Source: an uncultured Sulfitobacter sp. (GTDB lineage Bacteria; Pseudomonadota; Alphaproteobacteria; Rhodobacterales; Rhodobacteraceae). From it: a DNA stretch of 64,000 bases. A program made the position numbers and the translations under genes. The notes beneath the pieces are model-generated. The model searched no databases. It was not told where the DNA came from and saw nothing but the letters and a program-made list of their open reading frames with translations. The stretch lies in the NCBI RefSeq assembly GCF_947500075.1, contig NZ_CANMQS010000001.1, forward strand, positions 806,001 through 870,000. The letters run 5' to 3'. Below, in pieces: positions 54,959 to 63,824 of this stretch (within the stretch, counting starts at the first letter, position 1; every line of letters starts with the position of its first letter).

Positions 54959-55957
54959 CCTGTTTCCTTCTTAACACCCACACATTGGCACGGGAGCCTC
55001 GTACATCAAAGCGCCGCTGCCCCCTACTGATGTCCCATGTCGGGAGCGCTGCGTTCCGCTGCAAGGTCAGGAAATCCAGACCACGTCCCTAGAGGTCAGC
55101 TGTCACACGCGGATGATTTTGCCGAATGGCCGTCTTTACCCAATTTGGGGGATGCTGTGACCGGATGTGAAACGCAAGATGGGCGTCATAGATATACAGG
55201 TCCTTTTCGTGGTCGACGCATTTTCAAATTCCGATGGCTTTAGCTTCACGCAAGTGCTGGCCTTCATTGGTCTTATCATATGCACGATCAGCACGGCAGT
55301 CATTCCAATAGGCCGCTGTGTTATCTCAAGCGCGGTGCATTTCTACCGCAATTCTCTGGCGGCGACACCAGTCGCCGTCAGTCTCATATCCGGCTGTTCA
55401 CCAATACGCTCTTTCAGCCGACCAACATGATTTTCCTTCGGACGTTTCCGCGCAGTTTCCTTGCGAAAACACCCGATCCCGAACACGGAGAAAGCCCTTT
55501 TGACGGGCTGACCCTCCAAACGAATTGATCTCTGCTCACGGGGGTGCTGTTTCAGTATCTGCGTATCGCAATTGCGGCGATCAATCGCCCGGTTTGCTGC
55601 GTTCTCGACCAACACAGCATATTTGGCGTCAACCGCACTGTCCTCCGGCGGTCTCTTCCCCGTCAGGCAGTGTCGGCCCCGCTCTGCCTTTCCGCGGAGC
55701 GGGGACAAGCGGCTTTGGCAGATAATTCACCCATCACCTACGAAAGGACCGCTGCCAAAGGGTTGGAGTGTGGCTGCGGGATTGGTTGTCACGAGCGCGC
55801 GTAAACCAATGCCGAGTTGGTTGCACAAAGAACTGCATCTCTCTAGGTTGAAACGGCGATGATTACGTCGGCCATTGGGAAAATGTCGGTGCCGTAGCAA
55901 GCCCACGATTGCTTCTCCGGCACGGTACGCTCGCACGTTGGGCAGCAGGAAAAAGCG
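54959..55957. other. Gene-poor kilobase between divergent transcription units
   Basis: About 1 kb without a convincing gene. Short frames exist on both strands, including 55167-55430 (+, 87 codons, one hydrophobic stretch) and 55343-55708 (-, 121 codons), but none has a good ribosome site or a recognised motif, and they overlap one another. A GC-rich hairpin (CCCCGCTC/GAGCGGGG, 55677-55684 with 55697-55704) is present. It probably holds the promoters of the FAD oxidase (minus) and of the sugar operon (plus), and perhaps decayed genes at a recombination junction. Confidence 0.5.
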
Positions 55958-56725
55958 ATGAAATTGGTAATACTTGCGGGTGGCCTCGGGACACGTATCA
56001 GCGAGGAGTCGCATCTCAGGCCCAAACCAATGATCGAAATTGGCGGGCGTCCCATCATCTGGCACATCATGAAGCACTACAGTGAGCACGGGATAGATGA
56101 ATTCGTGATCTGCTGCGGCTACAAGGGCTATATGATCAAGGAGTATTTTGCGAACTACTTCCTGCACATGTCAGACGTCACCATAGATCTCGAAACCAAC
56201 AAGATAGAAACGCACACTCAGCGGGCCGAGACGTGGAAAATCACCCTCGTCGACACCGGAGAGCAGACCCAGACCGGAGGGCGGATCAAGCGTGTTGCGG
56301 ATCACCTGGATGGGACATTCTGCCTGACATATGGCGATGGGGTCAGCGATGTCGATCTGACGGCGTTAATCGCACACCATCGCGCGCAAGGGTCCGAAGC
56401 AACCGTAACTGCAATACAGCCCGCCGGACGTTTCGGCGGCCTTGTGATTGACGGTGAGCGGGTCTCCCGGTTTGAGGAAAAGCCTGAGGGCGATGGCCGG
56501 TGGATCAACGGTGGTTTTTTTGTCTGTGAGCCCGGCGTCCTCGACCGTATTTCAAACGACTTGACCGTGTTTGAAAAAGAGCCACTGGAATCTTTGGCGA
56601 CAGAGGGCCAGCTGTCGGTTTGGAAGCACCCCGGCTATTGGCAGTCCATGGACACGTTGCGTGACAAGAACGCGCTGGAAGAGCTTTGGGCAAAAGGCCA
56701 GGCGCCGTGGAAAACCTGGGCATGA
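55958..56725 (+). CDS. rfbF: Glucose-1-phosphate cytidylyltransferase
   Basis: 255 residues. Nucleotidyltransferase with the N-terminal activation loop KLVILAGGLGTRISEESHLRPKPMIEIGGRPIIWHIMKHYSEHGI (G-G-x-G-T-R and K-P), typical of RfbF/DdhA. It makes CDP-glucose from CTP and glucose-1-phosphate. Further marks are LTYGDGVSDVDLTALI and RFEEKPEGDGRWINGGFFV. First gene of the sugar operon; the stop overlaps rfbG (ATGA). Confidence 0.96.
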   Translation: MKLVILAGGLGTRISEESHLRPKPMIEIGGRPIIWHIMKHYSEHGIDEFVICCGYKGYMIKEYFANYFLHMSDVTIDLETNKIETHTQRAETWKITLVDTGEQTQTGGRIKRVADHLDGTFCLTYGDGVSDVDLTALIAHHRAQGSEATVTAIQPAGRFGGLVIDGERVSRFEEKPEGDGRWINGGFFVCEPGVLDRISNDLTVFEKEPLESLATEGQLSVWKHPGYWQSMDTLRDKNALEELWAKGQAPWKTWA

Positions 56726-57771
56726 GCAGTTTCTGGAACGGCAAACGTGTTCTGGTAACGGGTCATACAGGGTTCAAAGGAAGCTGGCTTTCATTTTGGT
56801 TGAAGAGCCTCGGCGCTGATGTTGCGGGTATGGCTCTCCCCCCGAATACAAACCCCGCCCTATTCAACCAGCTTGGGATCGAAACGCTGGCCGATCACAT
56901 GATTGGCGATATTCGCGACGCTGATCTGGTTGTTCGCCGTGTGGCTGAGGTGGAACCTGACGTCATATTCCACCTCGCAGCGCAGGCACTTGTCATCGAA
57001 TCCTACGAAACGCCGTTAGAGACCTGGCAAACGAATGTTATGGGTTCTGCCCATATCATGCAGGCTGTCCGGCATCTGCCCGGCCGCTGCGCTGTCGTCA
57101 TGGTAACCACCGACAAGGTGTACGAAAACCTCGAAGACGGACACCCATATAACGAACATCACCCGCTTGGCGGCCACGATCCCTATAGCGCCAGCAAGGC
57201 GGCGATGGAGATTGCTGTGTCGAGTTGGCGGCGCTCTTTTCTGGGCGGGACGGATATCAGGGTTGCCTCAGCAAGGGCCGGAAACGTGATTGGTGGTGGC
57301 GACTGGGCGGCGAACCGGATCGTTCCGGACATCGTGCGGGCGCTGACGCATGGGCAACAGATTGAGGTGCGCAATCCGCACGCTGTGCGCCCCTGGCAGC
57401 ACGTTCTGGAACCGCTCGCCGGGTACCTTACACTCGCAGAACGGCTTTGGTCTTCGGATGATCCGGCGTATCAATCCGCTTTCAACTTTGGACCTGACCC
57501 GAAAGACACGCGGCCGGTCGGTGATCTGGTGACCGAAGCCTTGCGCCATTGGCCGGGGCACTGGACAGATGTATCACCAACGGCCCCTGTACATGAGGCG
57601 GGTCTTCTCAGCCTTGATCCCTCAAAAAGCGAAACGGTTCTCGGGGTAACGCCCCGCTGGACGTTCGAAGAAGCGATCGAAAAAACCATCAGCTGGTATC
57701 GTGCGGTCGCTGGCGGGGCATCGGCGACAGAGGTCACGGAAACCCAGCTTTCAGCCTTTGGTGCGGTATGA
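56722..57771 (+). CDS. rfbG: CDP-glucose 4,6-dehydratase
   Basis: 349 residues, SDR-extended fold. NAD motif GHTGFKGSWLSFWLKSLGADV at about 16, catalytic threonine region VMVTTDKVYEN and Y-x3-K in DPYSASKAAMEIAVSSWR. It turns CDP-glucose into CDP-4-keto-6-deoxyglucose. RAGNVIGGGDWAANRIVPDIVRAL is typical of the family. ATG 56722 overlaps the rfbF stop; 4-base overlap with the next gene. Confidence 0.95.
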   Translation: MSSFWNGKRVLVTGHTGFKGSWLSFWLKSLGADVAGMALPPNTNPALFNQLGIETLADHMIGDIRDADLVVRRVAEVEPDVIFHLAAQALVIESYETPLETWQTNVMGSAHIMQAVRHLPGRCAVVMVTTDKVYENLEDGHPYNEHHPLGGHDPYSASKAAMEIAVSSWRRSFLGGTDIRVASARAGNVIGGGDWAANRIVPDIVRALTHGQQIEVRNPHAVRPWQHVLEPLAGYLTLAERLWSSDDPAYQSAFNFGPDPKDTRPVGDLVTEALRHWPGHWTDVSPTAPVHEAGLLSLDPSKSETVLGVTPRWTFEEAIEKTISWYRAVAGGASATEVTETQLSAFGAV

Positions 57772-58310
57772 TCTTCACGCCACTCCCCCTTACCGGTGCG
57801 TTTGAGGTTCTGTTGGAACCCCGAAAGGACGCGCGCGGCTTTTTCTCAAGGTTCTATTGTGAGGATGAGTTTTCACAGCACGGCCTCAATACAGATTGGG
57901 TGCAGATGAACCTTTCCCTCACCCGCGGGCGTGGATCGTTGCGCGGCTTGCATTTTCAGCGTGGAGCAGCCGCTGAAGTCAAACTGGTGCGTTGCCTGCG
58001 CGGACGGGTCTATGATGTCATTGTCGACCTTCGGGAAGGGTCCACCAGCTACGGCCGCCATGTCGGGGTCGAACTGGATGCGGAGCGGCGGAACTCGATC
58101 TACATCCCAGAAGGTTTTGCGCACGGCTTTCAGACACTGGAAGATGAAGCCGAACTCCAATACTTCCATTCCAAACCCTATTCACCGGGTCACGAGGGAG
58201 GCGTCAACTTGATGGACAACGACTTGGCAATCGACTGGCCCCTGCCCCCCGCCCAGATGTCTGAACGGGACGAGAACCTGCCACCCTTCAAGGAGGTCTT
58301 ACCTCTATGA
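57768..58310 (+). CDS. RmlC-like sugar 3,5-epimerase
   Basis: 180 residues of the dTDP-4-dehydrorhamnose 3,5-epimerase fold (cupin): DARGFFSRFYCEDEF, the catalytic histidine region GSLRGLHFQRG, VKLVRCLRGRVYDVIVDLREGS and the tyrosine-type IPEGFAHGFQTLEDEAELQYFHS. Because it follows rfbF-rfbG directly, its substrate is probably the CDP-4-keto-6-deoxy sugar, not the dTDP form. The usual dTDP genes (rmlA, rmlB) are absent here. Confidence 0.9.
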   Translation: MIFTPLPLTGAFEVLLEPRKDARGFFSRFYCEDEFSQHGLNTDWVQMNLSLTRGRGSLRGLHFQRGAAAEVKLVRCLRGRVYDVIVDLREGSTSYGRHVGVELDAERRNSIYIPEGFAHGFQTLEDEAELQYFHSKPYSPGHEGGVNLMDNDLAIDWPLPPAQMSERDENLPPFKEVLPL

Positions 58311-59527
58311 CGCAGCTTTGCCGTCACTGCGCCGCGCCGCTGAGCATTCGGTTTCTGGACCTCGGATTCGCTCCGCCATCGAATGCGTATCTCACCCCTG
58401 AGGACCTGCAAAAACCCGAAGTGACGTTCCCGCTGCGATTGCTGGCATGCGGGACTTGCCGTCTTGTTCAAACCGAAGACTTCGCGGCGGCGGATGCTTT
58501 GTTTACAGAGGACTACGCTTACTTCTCATCAACCTCACAAGGCTGGCTGGATCACGCGGCGCGCTATGCAGATATGGCAATAGAGCGGTTTGGATTAGGG
58601 CCAAAAAGCCACGTGATGGAGGTGGCATCGAATGATGGCTATTTGCTGAAAAACTTCGTTGCCAAGGGCATCCCATGTGTCGGCGTGGAGCCAACGCAAA
58701 GCACCGCAGACGCCGCACGCGCGCAAGGCATTCCTGTTGTGCAGGACTTCTTCGGTATGGAGTTGGCTGCGACGCTGGATCAGGCAGACCTCATTGCCGG
58801 AAACAATGTCTACGCGCACGTGCCAGACATCAACGATTTCACCGCAGCCCTGAAAGCAACCTTAAAGCCGCAGGGCGTGATCACGCTTGAGTTTCCCCAT
58901 CTCATGCAACTGGTGACCCTTCGACAGTTCGACACCGTGTATCACGAACATTTCTCCTATCTGTCCCTGCTTGCCGTGGACCGGATATTTGCTGCCGCCG
59001 GGCTGCGCATATTCGACGTTGAGGAATTGCCAACGCACGGCGGCAGCCTGCGCATCTTCGGATGCCACGACACGGCGGATCATGCGCAACACGGTTCCGT
59101 TGCTGCACTGATGGAGCGGGAGCGGGCAAACGGTATGGACGGTGATGACTTCTATCTGGCGTTCCAGTCGCAGGCGGATGACGTCAAGAACGACTTCCTC
59201 AGGTTTCTGTTGCAAGCCAAGGCTGAGGGCAAATCCGTAGCGGGGTACGGTGCCGCAGCCAAGGGCAACACCATCATGAACTATGCAGGCGTGCGGCCAG
59301 ACCTGCTGCCGTTCATCTGTGACGCAGCCCCAGCCAAGATCGGCAAGCTGATGCCTGGCAGTCATATCCCGATACTGGCCCCTGCGGCCTTGCGGGAGAA
59401 CCGCCCGGACTACCTCATCATTCTGCCATGGAACATCGCGGCGGAGGTCAAAACCCAGTGCAGCGATCTTGCCGCGCTTGGCACGCGTTTCGTGACCGCA
59501 GTACCGAAACTTCAGGTGTCGGAATGA
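58307..59527 (+). CDS. Sugar C-methyltransferase (TylCIII/NovU-like)
   Basis: 406 residues in the three-part plan of NDP-sugar C-methyltransferases: an N-terminal zinc domain (LCRHCAAPLSIRFLDLGFAPPSNAYL, then LLACGTCRLVQ), a SAM-binding methyltransferase domain (VMEVASNDGYLLKNFVAKGIPCVGVEPT), and a C-terminal domain (VAGYGAAAKGNTIMNYAGVRPDLLPFICDAAPAKIGKLMPGSHIPI). Such enzymes methylate C3 of 4-keto-6-deoxy sugars. The MEHFSYLSL region (HEHFSYLSLLAV) holds the catalytic histidine. Overlaps both neighbours by 4 bases. Confidence 0.93.
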   Translation: MTQLCRHCAAPLSIRFLDLGFAPPSNAYLTPEDLQKPEVTFPLRLLACGTCRLVQTEDFAAADALFTEDYAYFSSTSQGWLDHAARYADMAIERFGLGPKSHVMEVASNDGYLLKNFVAKGIPCVGVEPTQSTADAARAQGIPVVQDFFGMELAATLDQADLIAGNNVYAHVPDINDFTAALKATLKPQGVITLEFPHLMQLVTLRQFDTVYHEHFSYLSLLAVDRIFAAAGLRIFDVEELPTHGGSLRIFGCHDTADHAQHGSVAALMERERANGMDGDDFYLAFQSQADDVKNDFLRFLLQAKAEGKSVAGYGAAAKGNTIMNYAGVRPDLLPFICDAAPAKIGKLMPGSHIPILAPAALRENRPDYLIILPWNIAAEVKTQCSDLAALGTRFVTAVPKLQVSE

Positions 59528-60357
59528 GCCGCATTCTGATGACCGGTGCCACGGGTTTTGTTGGGTTTCCTGTGGCGCAAAAGCTTGCCGCCGAAGGGCA
59601 TCCTTTGACCTGTGTGGTCCGTCCGGGAACTGAAACCCTATTGGCGGAACTGGATACGCAGATCATCCTCTGCGACGATGTATTCTCGCAATCCTCGGAC
59701 TGGTGGGCCAGCACCCTGTCTGACATCGACACGCTTGTGCATCTGGCATGGTATGCGGAGCCGGGGAAATACCTCACGTCCGGGCTTAATCTGGATTGTC
59801 TGGCCGGAACGTTGTCGATGGCAAAAGGCGCCGCTGCGGCCAACCTGCGGCGCTTCGTTGGTATTGGCACCTGCTTTGAATATGACCTGAGCGCAGGCAC
59901 GCTATCCGTCGAAACGCCGCTCGCCCCCAGCACGCCCTACGCAGCGGCGAAGGTTGCCGCTTTCACCATGTTGAACGCATGGTTTGCCACCACGGATGTC
60001 GCGTTCTTGTGGGCGCGTCTGTTCTACCTCTATGGCGCACGCGAAGACCAACGACGCCTCGTGCCCTATCTACATGCGCAATTAAGCAGCGGTCAGGCGG
60101 CAGAACTCACCAGTGGGCAAGCGGTGCGCGACTATCTGGATGTGGAGGAAGCAGCGGAGATTCTGGTAAGGGACATCCTTGGAAACCGCACCGGCCCGAC
60201 AAACATTTGCAGCGGCAAAGGCGTCACAATCCGGGCACTCGCAGAGGAGATCGCGGACCAGTATGGCCGCCGAGACCTCCTTCAGTTTGGCGCACGCCCT
60301 GACAACCTGACCGACCCGCCGATTGTCGTCGGCCAAAGGACGGAAGAGACACCATGA
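59524..60357 (+). CDS. NAD-dependent epimerase/dehydratase (likely 4-keto reductase)
   Basis: 277 residues of the extended SDR type: NAD motif MTGATGFVGFPVAQKLA, SYK-type centre with PYAAAKVAAFTML (Y-x3-K), LFYLYGAREDQRRLVPYLHAQL and the C-terminal NICSGKGVTIRALAEEIADQYG. In this operon it most simply reduces the 4-keto group of the C-methylated CDP-sugar. The frame is open upstream, but ATG 59524 overlaps the preceding stop (ATGA). Confidence 0.9.
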   Translation: MSRILMTGATGFVGFPVAQKLAAEGHPLTCVVRPGTETLLAELDTQIILCDDVFSQSSDWWASTLSDIDTLVHLAWYAEPGKYLTSGLNLDCLAGTLSMAKGAAAANLRRFVGIGTCFEYDLSAGTLSVETPLAPSTPYAAAKVAAFTMLNAWFATTDVAFLWARLFYLYGAREDQRRLVPYLHAQLSSGQAAELTSGQAVRDYLDVEEAAEILVRDILGNRTGPTNICSGKGVTIRALAEEIADQYGRRDLLQFGARPDNLTDPPIVVGQRTEETP

Positions 60358-61415
60358 CACAGACTGCCAAAACCCGTTTGCTTTATGCGCAGGACGACTT
60401 CCCGGTCTTTCAAAACCGAATGTACGCCACCGCTGAGGAGGCACGCCAATGCCCGCGCGGCAACATTCGCCTGGTCGAGGACCTGACATCTGGACTGGTG
60501 CGGAACGAAGCTTTTGATCCTGACCTGGTCGACTACGATTCCGCCTACCAGAACGAACAGGCCAACAGCCTGCCATTCCGCCAGCATTTGGAATGGGCCG
60601 CTGATCTCATTTCCGAGGAAATCGGTTTGGATGATCTGGTCGAAGTTGGCTGTGGCAAGGGGACGTTTCTGGAGATGCTTGCCGCGCGCGGCGCCTCAAT
60701 TACCGGGTTTGATCCAACGTATGAAGGGGATAGCCCGCTGATCCAAAGGCATTATTTCGGACCTGAACTGGGTCTGTCAGCAAAGGGCCTCGTGCTGCGC
60801 CATGTGCTGGAACACATTCCCGATCCCTATGCCTTTCTGTGCCAGTTGCGGGATGCAAATGGTGGGAGCGGATTGATCTATATTGAAGTGCCTTGCTTTG
60901 ACTGGATCTGCAAAGAGCGGTCGTGGTTCGATATCTTCTACGAACATGTCAATTACTTCCGGCTGTCTGATTTCAAGAAGATGTTCGGGAAGACACCTGC
61001 CCTTGGGTGGTGTTTCGGAGGACAATACCTCTATGTCATTGGCGACCTGTCCAGTTTACGCGCGCCTGAGTATGACCCTGCGAACCCCGTGCACCTGCCC
61101 GATGACTTCACCCCATCGCTGCATGCGGGTGCCACCCCGTCGACAGATGTTGTCTGGGGCGGTGCGTCCAAGGGGGTGATCTATGCGTTGATGCGCGAAC
61201 GGGCCGGAAATCCGGTTCAGGCTGTGATTGATATCAACCCGAACAAACAGGGCCAGTATCTGGCCGGTACCGGCCTGCGCGTCAGCGCGCCTGACGAAGT
61301 TCTGCCGAATGTGCCAAAATCCACAAGGATCCTTGTGATGAACCCGAATTACTGCGACGAGATCAAAAAAGCGTCGAACAACCAATTTACCTATGTCGAG
61401 GTGGGAAATGACTGA
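60354..61415 (+). CDS. Class I SAM methyltransferase, C-methyltransferase-like
   Basis: 353 residues. The SAM motif is LVEVGCGKGTFLEMLAARGASITGFDP, followed by LRHVLEHIPDPYAFLCQL and YEHVNYFRLSDFKKMFG. The C-terminal part, VWGGASKGVIYALM and DINPNKQGQYLAGTGLRVSAPDEVL, resembles the C-terminal domain of the TylCIII-type enzyme two genes upstream, but the N-terminal zinc domain is missing. It may methylate a second position or act on an oligosaccharide. Overlaps its neighbours by 4 and 8 bases. Confidence 0.87.
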   Translation: MTQTAKTRLLYAQDDFPVFQNRMYATAEEARQCPRGNIRLVEDLTSGLVRNEAFDPDLVDYDSAYQNEQANSLPFRQHLEWAADLISEEIGLDDLVEVGCGKGTFLEMLAARGASITGFDPTYEGDSPLIQRHYFGPELGLSAKGLVLRHVLEHIPDPYAFLCQLRDANGGSGLIYIEVPCFDWICKERSWFDIFYEHVNYFRLSDFKKMFGKTPALGWCFGGQYLYVIGDLSSLRAPEYDPANPVHLPDDFTPSLHAGATPSTDVVWGGASKGVIYALMRERAGNPVQAVIDINPNKQGQYLAGTGLRVSAPDEVLPNVPKSTRILVMNPNYCDEIKKASNNQFTYVEVGND

Positions 61416-62178
61416 GTTCAAAAAAGAGATCGAGACCCGTATCTCGGACATGATGGAAAACAAACCGCTGAATGATCTGGCTATGTCATTTTTGCAGGCC
61501 ACGACCCAGCCAAAGTACTCCTACAACTTCCACTGGCAGGACCGGCCGATCATCCAGTACCCGCAGGACATTGTTGCCATGCAGGAGCTGATCTGGAGCG
61601 TCAAACCCGATCTGATCATCGAAACCGGCATTGCCCATGGCGGATCGCTGATCTTCAGCGCGTCAATGCTCGCCCTGCTGGATATGTGTGAGGCGATTGA
61701 AGGGGGAACGACGCTTGACCCTGCCAAGTCCGCCCGAAAGGTATTGGGCATTGATATCGACATTCGTGCGCACAACCGGACCGCCATTCTGGAGCACCCC
61801 ATGGCCTCTCGCATCGAGATGATTGAAGGCTCCAGCGTTGATCCCGACATTTTTGCCAAGGTCAAAGAGGCGTCGGAGGGGTATCAGCGGGTGCTCGTCT
61901 GTCTGGATTCAAACCACACCCATGATCATGTCCGAAGTGAGCTTGAGCTCTATGCGCCGCTCACATCAGTCGGAAGCTATTGCGTGGTCTTCGATACCCT
62001 GATCGAAGACATGCCCGCAGATGAATATCCCGACCGATCCTGGGGCCCCGGCAACAACCCCAAAACAGCCGTTTGGGATTATCTTGAGACCCATCCGGAG
62101 TTTGAGATCGACAAGAGCATTCCGGCAAAGCTGCTTGTCACTGTGGCCCATGATGGATTTCTCAAACGGGTCCGTTGA
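61408..62178 (+). CDS. CmcI/cephalosporin-hydroxylase-family methyltransferase
   Basis: 256 residues. Rossmann-like domain of the CmcI/RhaMT family: MQELIWSVKPDLIIETGIAHGGSLIFSASMLALLDM, VLGIDIDIRAHNRTAILEHPMASRIEMIEGSSVDPDIF, VLVCLDSNHTHDHVRSELELYAPL and the C-terminal NPKTAVWDYLETHPEFEIDKSI. Members are O-methyltransferases of sugars or antibiotics despite the family's name. Likely a sugar O-methyltransferase in this operon. Start ATG 61408 overlaps the upstream stop by 8 bases. Confidence 0.88.
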   Translation: MTEFKKEIETRISDMMENKPLNDLAMSFLQATTQPKYSYNFHWQDRPIIQYPQDIVAMQELIWSVKPDLIIETGIAHGGSLIFSASMLALLDMCEAIEGGTTLDPAKSARKVLGIDIDIRAHNRTAILEHPMASRIEMIEGSSVDPDIFAKVKEASEGYQRVLVCLDSNHTHDHVRSELELYAPLTSVGSYCVVFDTLIEDMPADEYPDRSWGPGNNPKTAVWDYLETHPEFEIDKSIPAKLLVTVAHDGFLKRVR

Positions 62179-63417
62179 TCAAAGCTGGCGTTTGTATCCT
62201 GTGGACCGGCGCTTGGCCAGTTTCCAGGCCGCGCGTTGTTCCATCTCGCCGGACAGAACCGCTCCGTAGTCCTCTCCCAACAGCCCATCCAGTGTTTGGG
62301 CTGCAGTTAGGATGGTGTTTTCGCCATCCCCTGCGGCGGACACTCTGAAACTGTGCAACTGCCCCCGCGCGCGAGCGAGCCGTTCAGTGAGGCTACGCTT
62401 GGATTTTGGCGGTGCAGAGAGCGCGGCGGACAATGCGTCAGATGTTCGCGTGGCGGCTGCATGATCACTCAAAATGCCGCGCAGTTGCTCTGCGAGTTGC
62501 GGATTCTTGCGCGCAGATCCAAGCACAAAGCGATACCAACTGACATAGTCAGGTTGAAACTCTTCCAGCGCATGATTGCGCCGCAACGTCTCCAGTGTTG
62601 AGAAGAAGGCCAGCGGCACCGATCCTGCATGCGGCACGACATCGCTCATGACATCTGTTTTGTTCTCTTTCGCAAATGCCTGACTGCTGCCCGTCTCTGA
62701 CCGGTTCTTCTGCTCGGCCCCATGGCCACCCCCCGTGCTTGCAGGACTGTATCCATTGATGGAGAACGGGTGATCGACCCCGATAAAGTTGCCATCTTTC
62801 AAAATCGACCGATAGGTCAGATTGACGTCGGGTATCGCACTATCGAACACCGTTTGCGGGTTCATTGCAGTCTTGAGCATGTAGGCGCGTGAAAGGCAGC
62901 CGTGATAGATATCGGGTACCGGACGCAAGTTGGCCACGTCAGCTGTCAAAAGCTTGGACAGGTTGTCTGAACCTCGAAAGGGGCTCGGCAAGCCGAAGCA
63001 ATTCCTGCGATACAAGCGCACCCCACCAGTTTTCTTCCCATACCCTTCGATGGGCCAACCATAGGTTGCCTTGATCCAACTCAACCCATCAGGTCTGTAG
63101 GTTTCCAGAAGCTGCCGGAGAAACCTGAACTGTTTCGGCAACATCCCGTCGTCGTCCCCGAAGAAGATCAGGTAATCTCCAGTTGCCGCTTCGAACGCAT
63201 ACTGAAAATTCTCCCGCATCGACAAGCGGGCGCCTGTGTTTACGTAAACCAGCCGAGGATCATCAATATCCTGAACCAGTTCTTCTGTCCCATCCGTACT
63301 GGCATTGTCGCTGACGACGATCTCAATGTCAGCGTCGTCAATCTGTAGGGCGGTCTTGATTGAATGCCGCAAGTATTGGCTGCGCTCCCGCGTTGGAATG
63401 ACGATGCTGATTTTCAC
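62179..63417 (-). CDS. Family-2 glycosyltransferase
   Basis: About 412 residues. GT-A fold: KISIVIPTRERSQYLRHSIKTAL, VVSDNASTDGTEELV, and the DxD region YLIFFGDDDGML. The C-terminal 150 residues (LRGILSDHAAATRTSDALSAALSAPP) are helical and variable. It likely transfers the CDP-sugar-derived unit or another sugar to a surface polysaccharide. Convergent with the sugar operon, ending right at its 3' end. GTG 63417 is chosen since homology begins KISIVIP; an ATG at 63474 would add 19 residues without homology. Confidence 0.88.
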   Translation of the reverse strand: MKISIVIPTRERSQYLRHSIKTALQIDDADIEIVVSDNASTDGTEELVQDIDDPRLVYVNTGARLSMRENFQYAFEAATGDYLIFFGDDDGMLPKQFRFLRQLLETYRPDGLSWIKATYGWPIEGYGKKTGGVRLYRRNCFGLPSPFRGSDNLSKLLTADVANLRPVPDIYHGCLSRAYMLKTAMNPQTVFDSAIPDVNLTYRSILKDGNFIGVDHPFSINGYSPASTGGGHGAEQKNRSETGSSQAFAKENKTDVMSDVVPHAGSVPLAFFSTLETLRRNHALEEFQPDYVSWYRFVLGSARKNPQLAEQLRGILSDHAAATRTSDALSAALSAPPKSKRSLTERLARARGQLHSFRVSAAGDGENTILTAAQTLDGLLGEDYGAVLSGEMEQRAAWKLAKRRSTGYKRQL

Positions 63418-63824
63418 TTGTCTGTTTCTCTCTGTGCAGCCTGGCGCGGGGCCACTTGCTGGTGCTTCATCCAAATTAACCGATCAGCGCTGTCTCAAGC
63501 CGCTCAATCTGAACGAGTTCTAGATCAAGAACACCAAGGTTTGTAGCTTGAATAGGATAAGGAGCGTACCCGACAGACGGGTCATTGAATTGGTTGGAGA
63601 ATTGGCTGGTCTTTTGACCCTTGGCACAGACAGGAACGCCCGCAGCGATTATGCTGCGGGCGGTTCTGTTACATTGGTTGCGGGAGGGCGCAACCATCTT
63701 AGCCTACTAATCATTGCACCAGATTTCTCGGCATGGCGATACGCTTCATAAATGACTGTTTTACTTGAACATTCAGGATTGGAAGTTGTTTTCGCCGCCA
63801 TACCGGGTCCGAAGGAGGACCGAT
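63418..63824. other. Junction between the polysaccharide locus and a mobile-element gene
   Basis: About 400 bases with no convincing full gene. A short minus-strand frame ending at 63476 (codons for NDPSVGYAPYPIQATNLGVL and similar) has protein-like composition and could be the 3' remnant of a gene lost by recombination, but has no start. A hairpin lies at 63637-63662. The plus strand has AAGGAGGA at 63812 for the next gene. Confidence 0.4.
63637..63662. terminator. 10-bp stem hairpin, possible terminator
   Basis: CGCCCGCAGC / GCTGCGGGCG with a 6-base loop, perfect over 10 bp. The plus-strand tail GTTCTGTT contains several T but no strong run. It could end transcription leaving or entering the mobile-element region. 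Confidence 0.35.

Noticed and set aside
55167..55430. 87-codon plus-strand frame with a hydrophobic stretch
   Set aside because: No ribosome site and the C-terminal half looks random; kept only as part of the gap description.
55343..55708. 121-codon minus-strand frame in the gene-poor zone
   Set aside because: Highly basic composition, no ribosome site and overlapping frames on the other strand; no motif recognised.
63476..63697. 73-codon minus-strand frame before the glycosyltransferase
   Set aside because: The last 35 codons look protein-like but there is no start or family; may be a remnant, not called as a gene.
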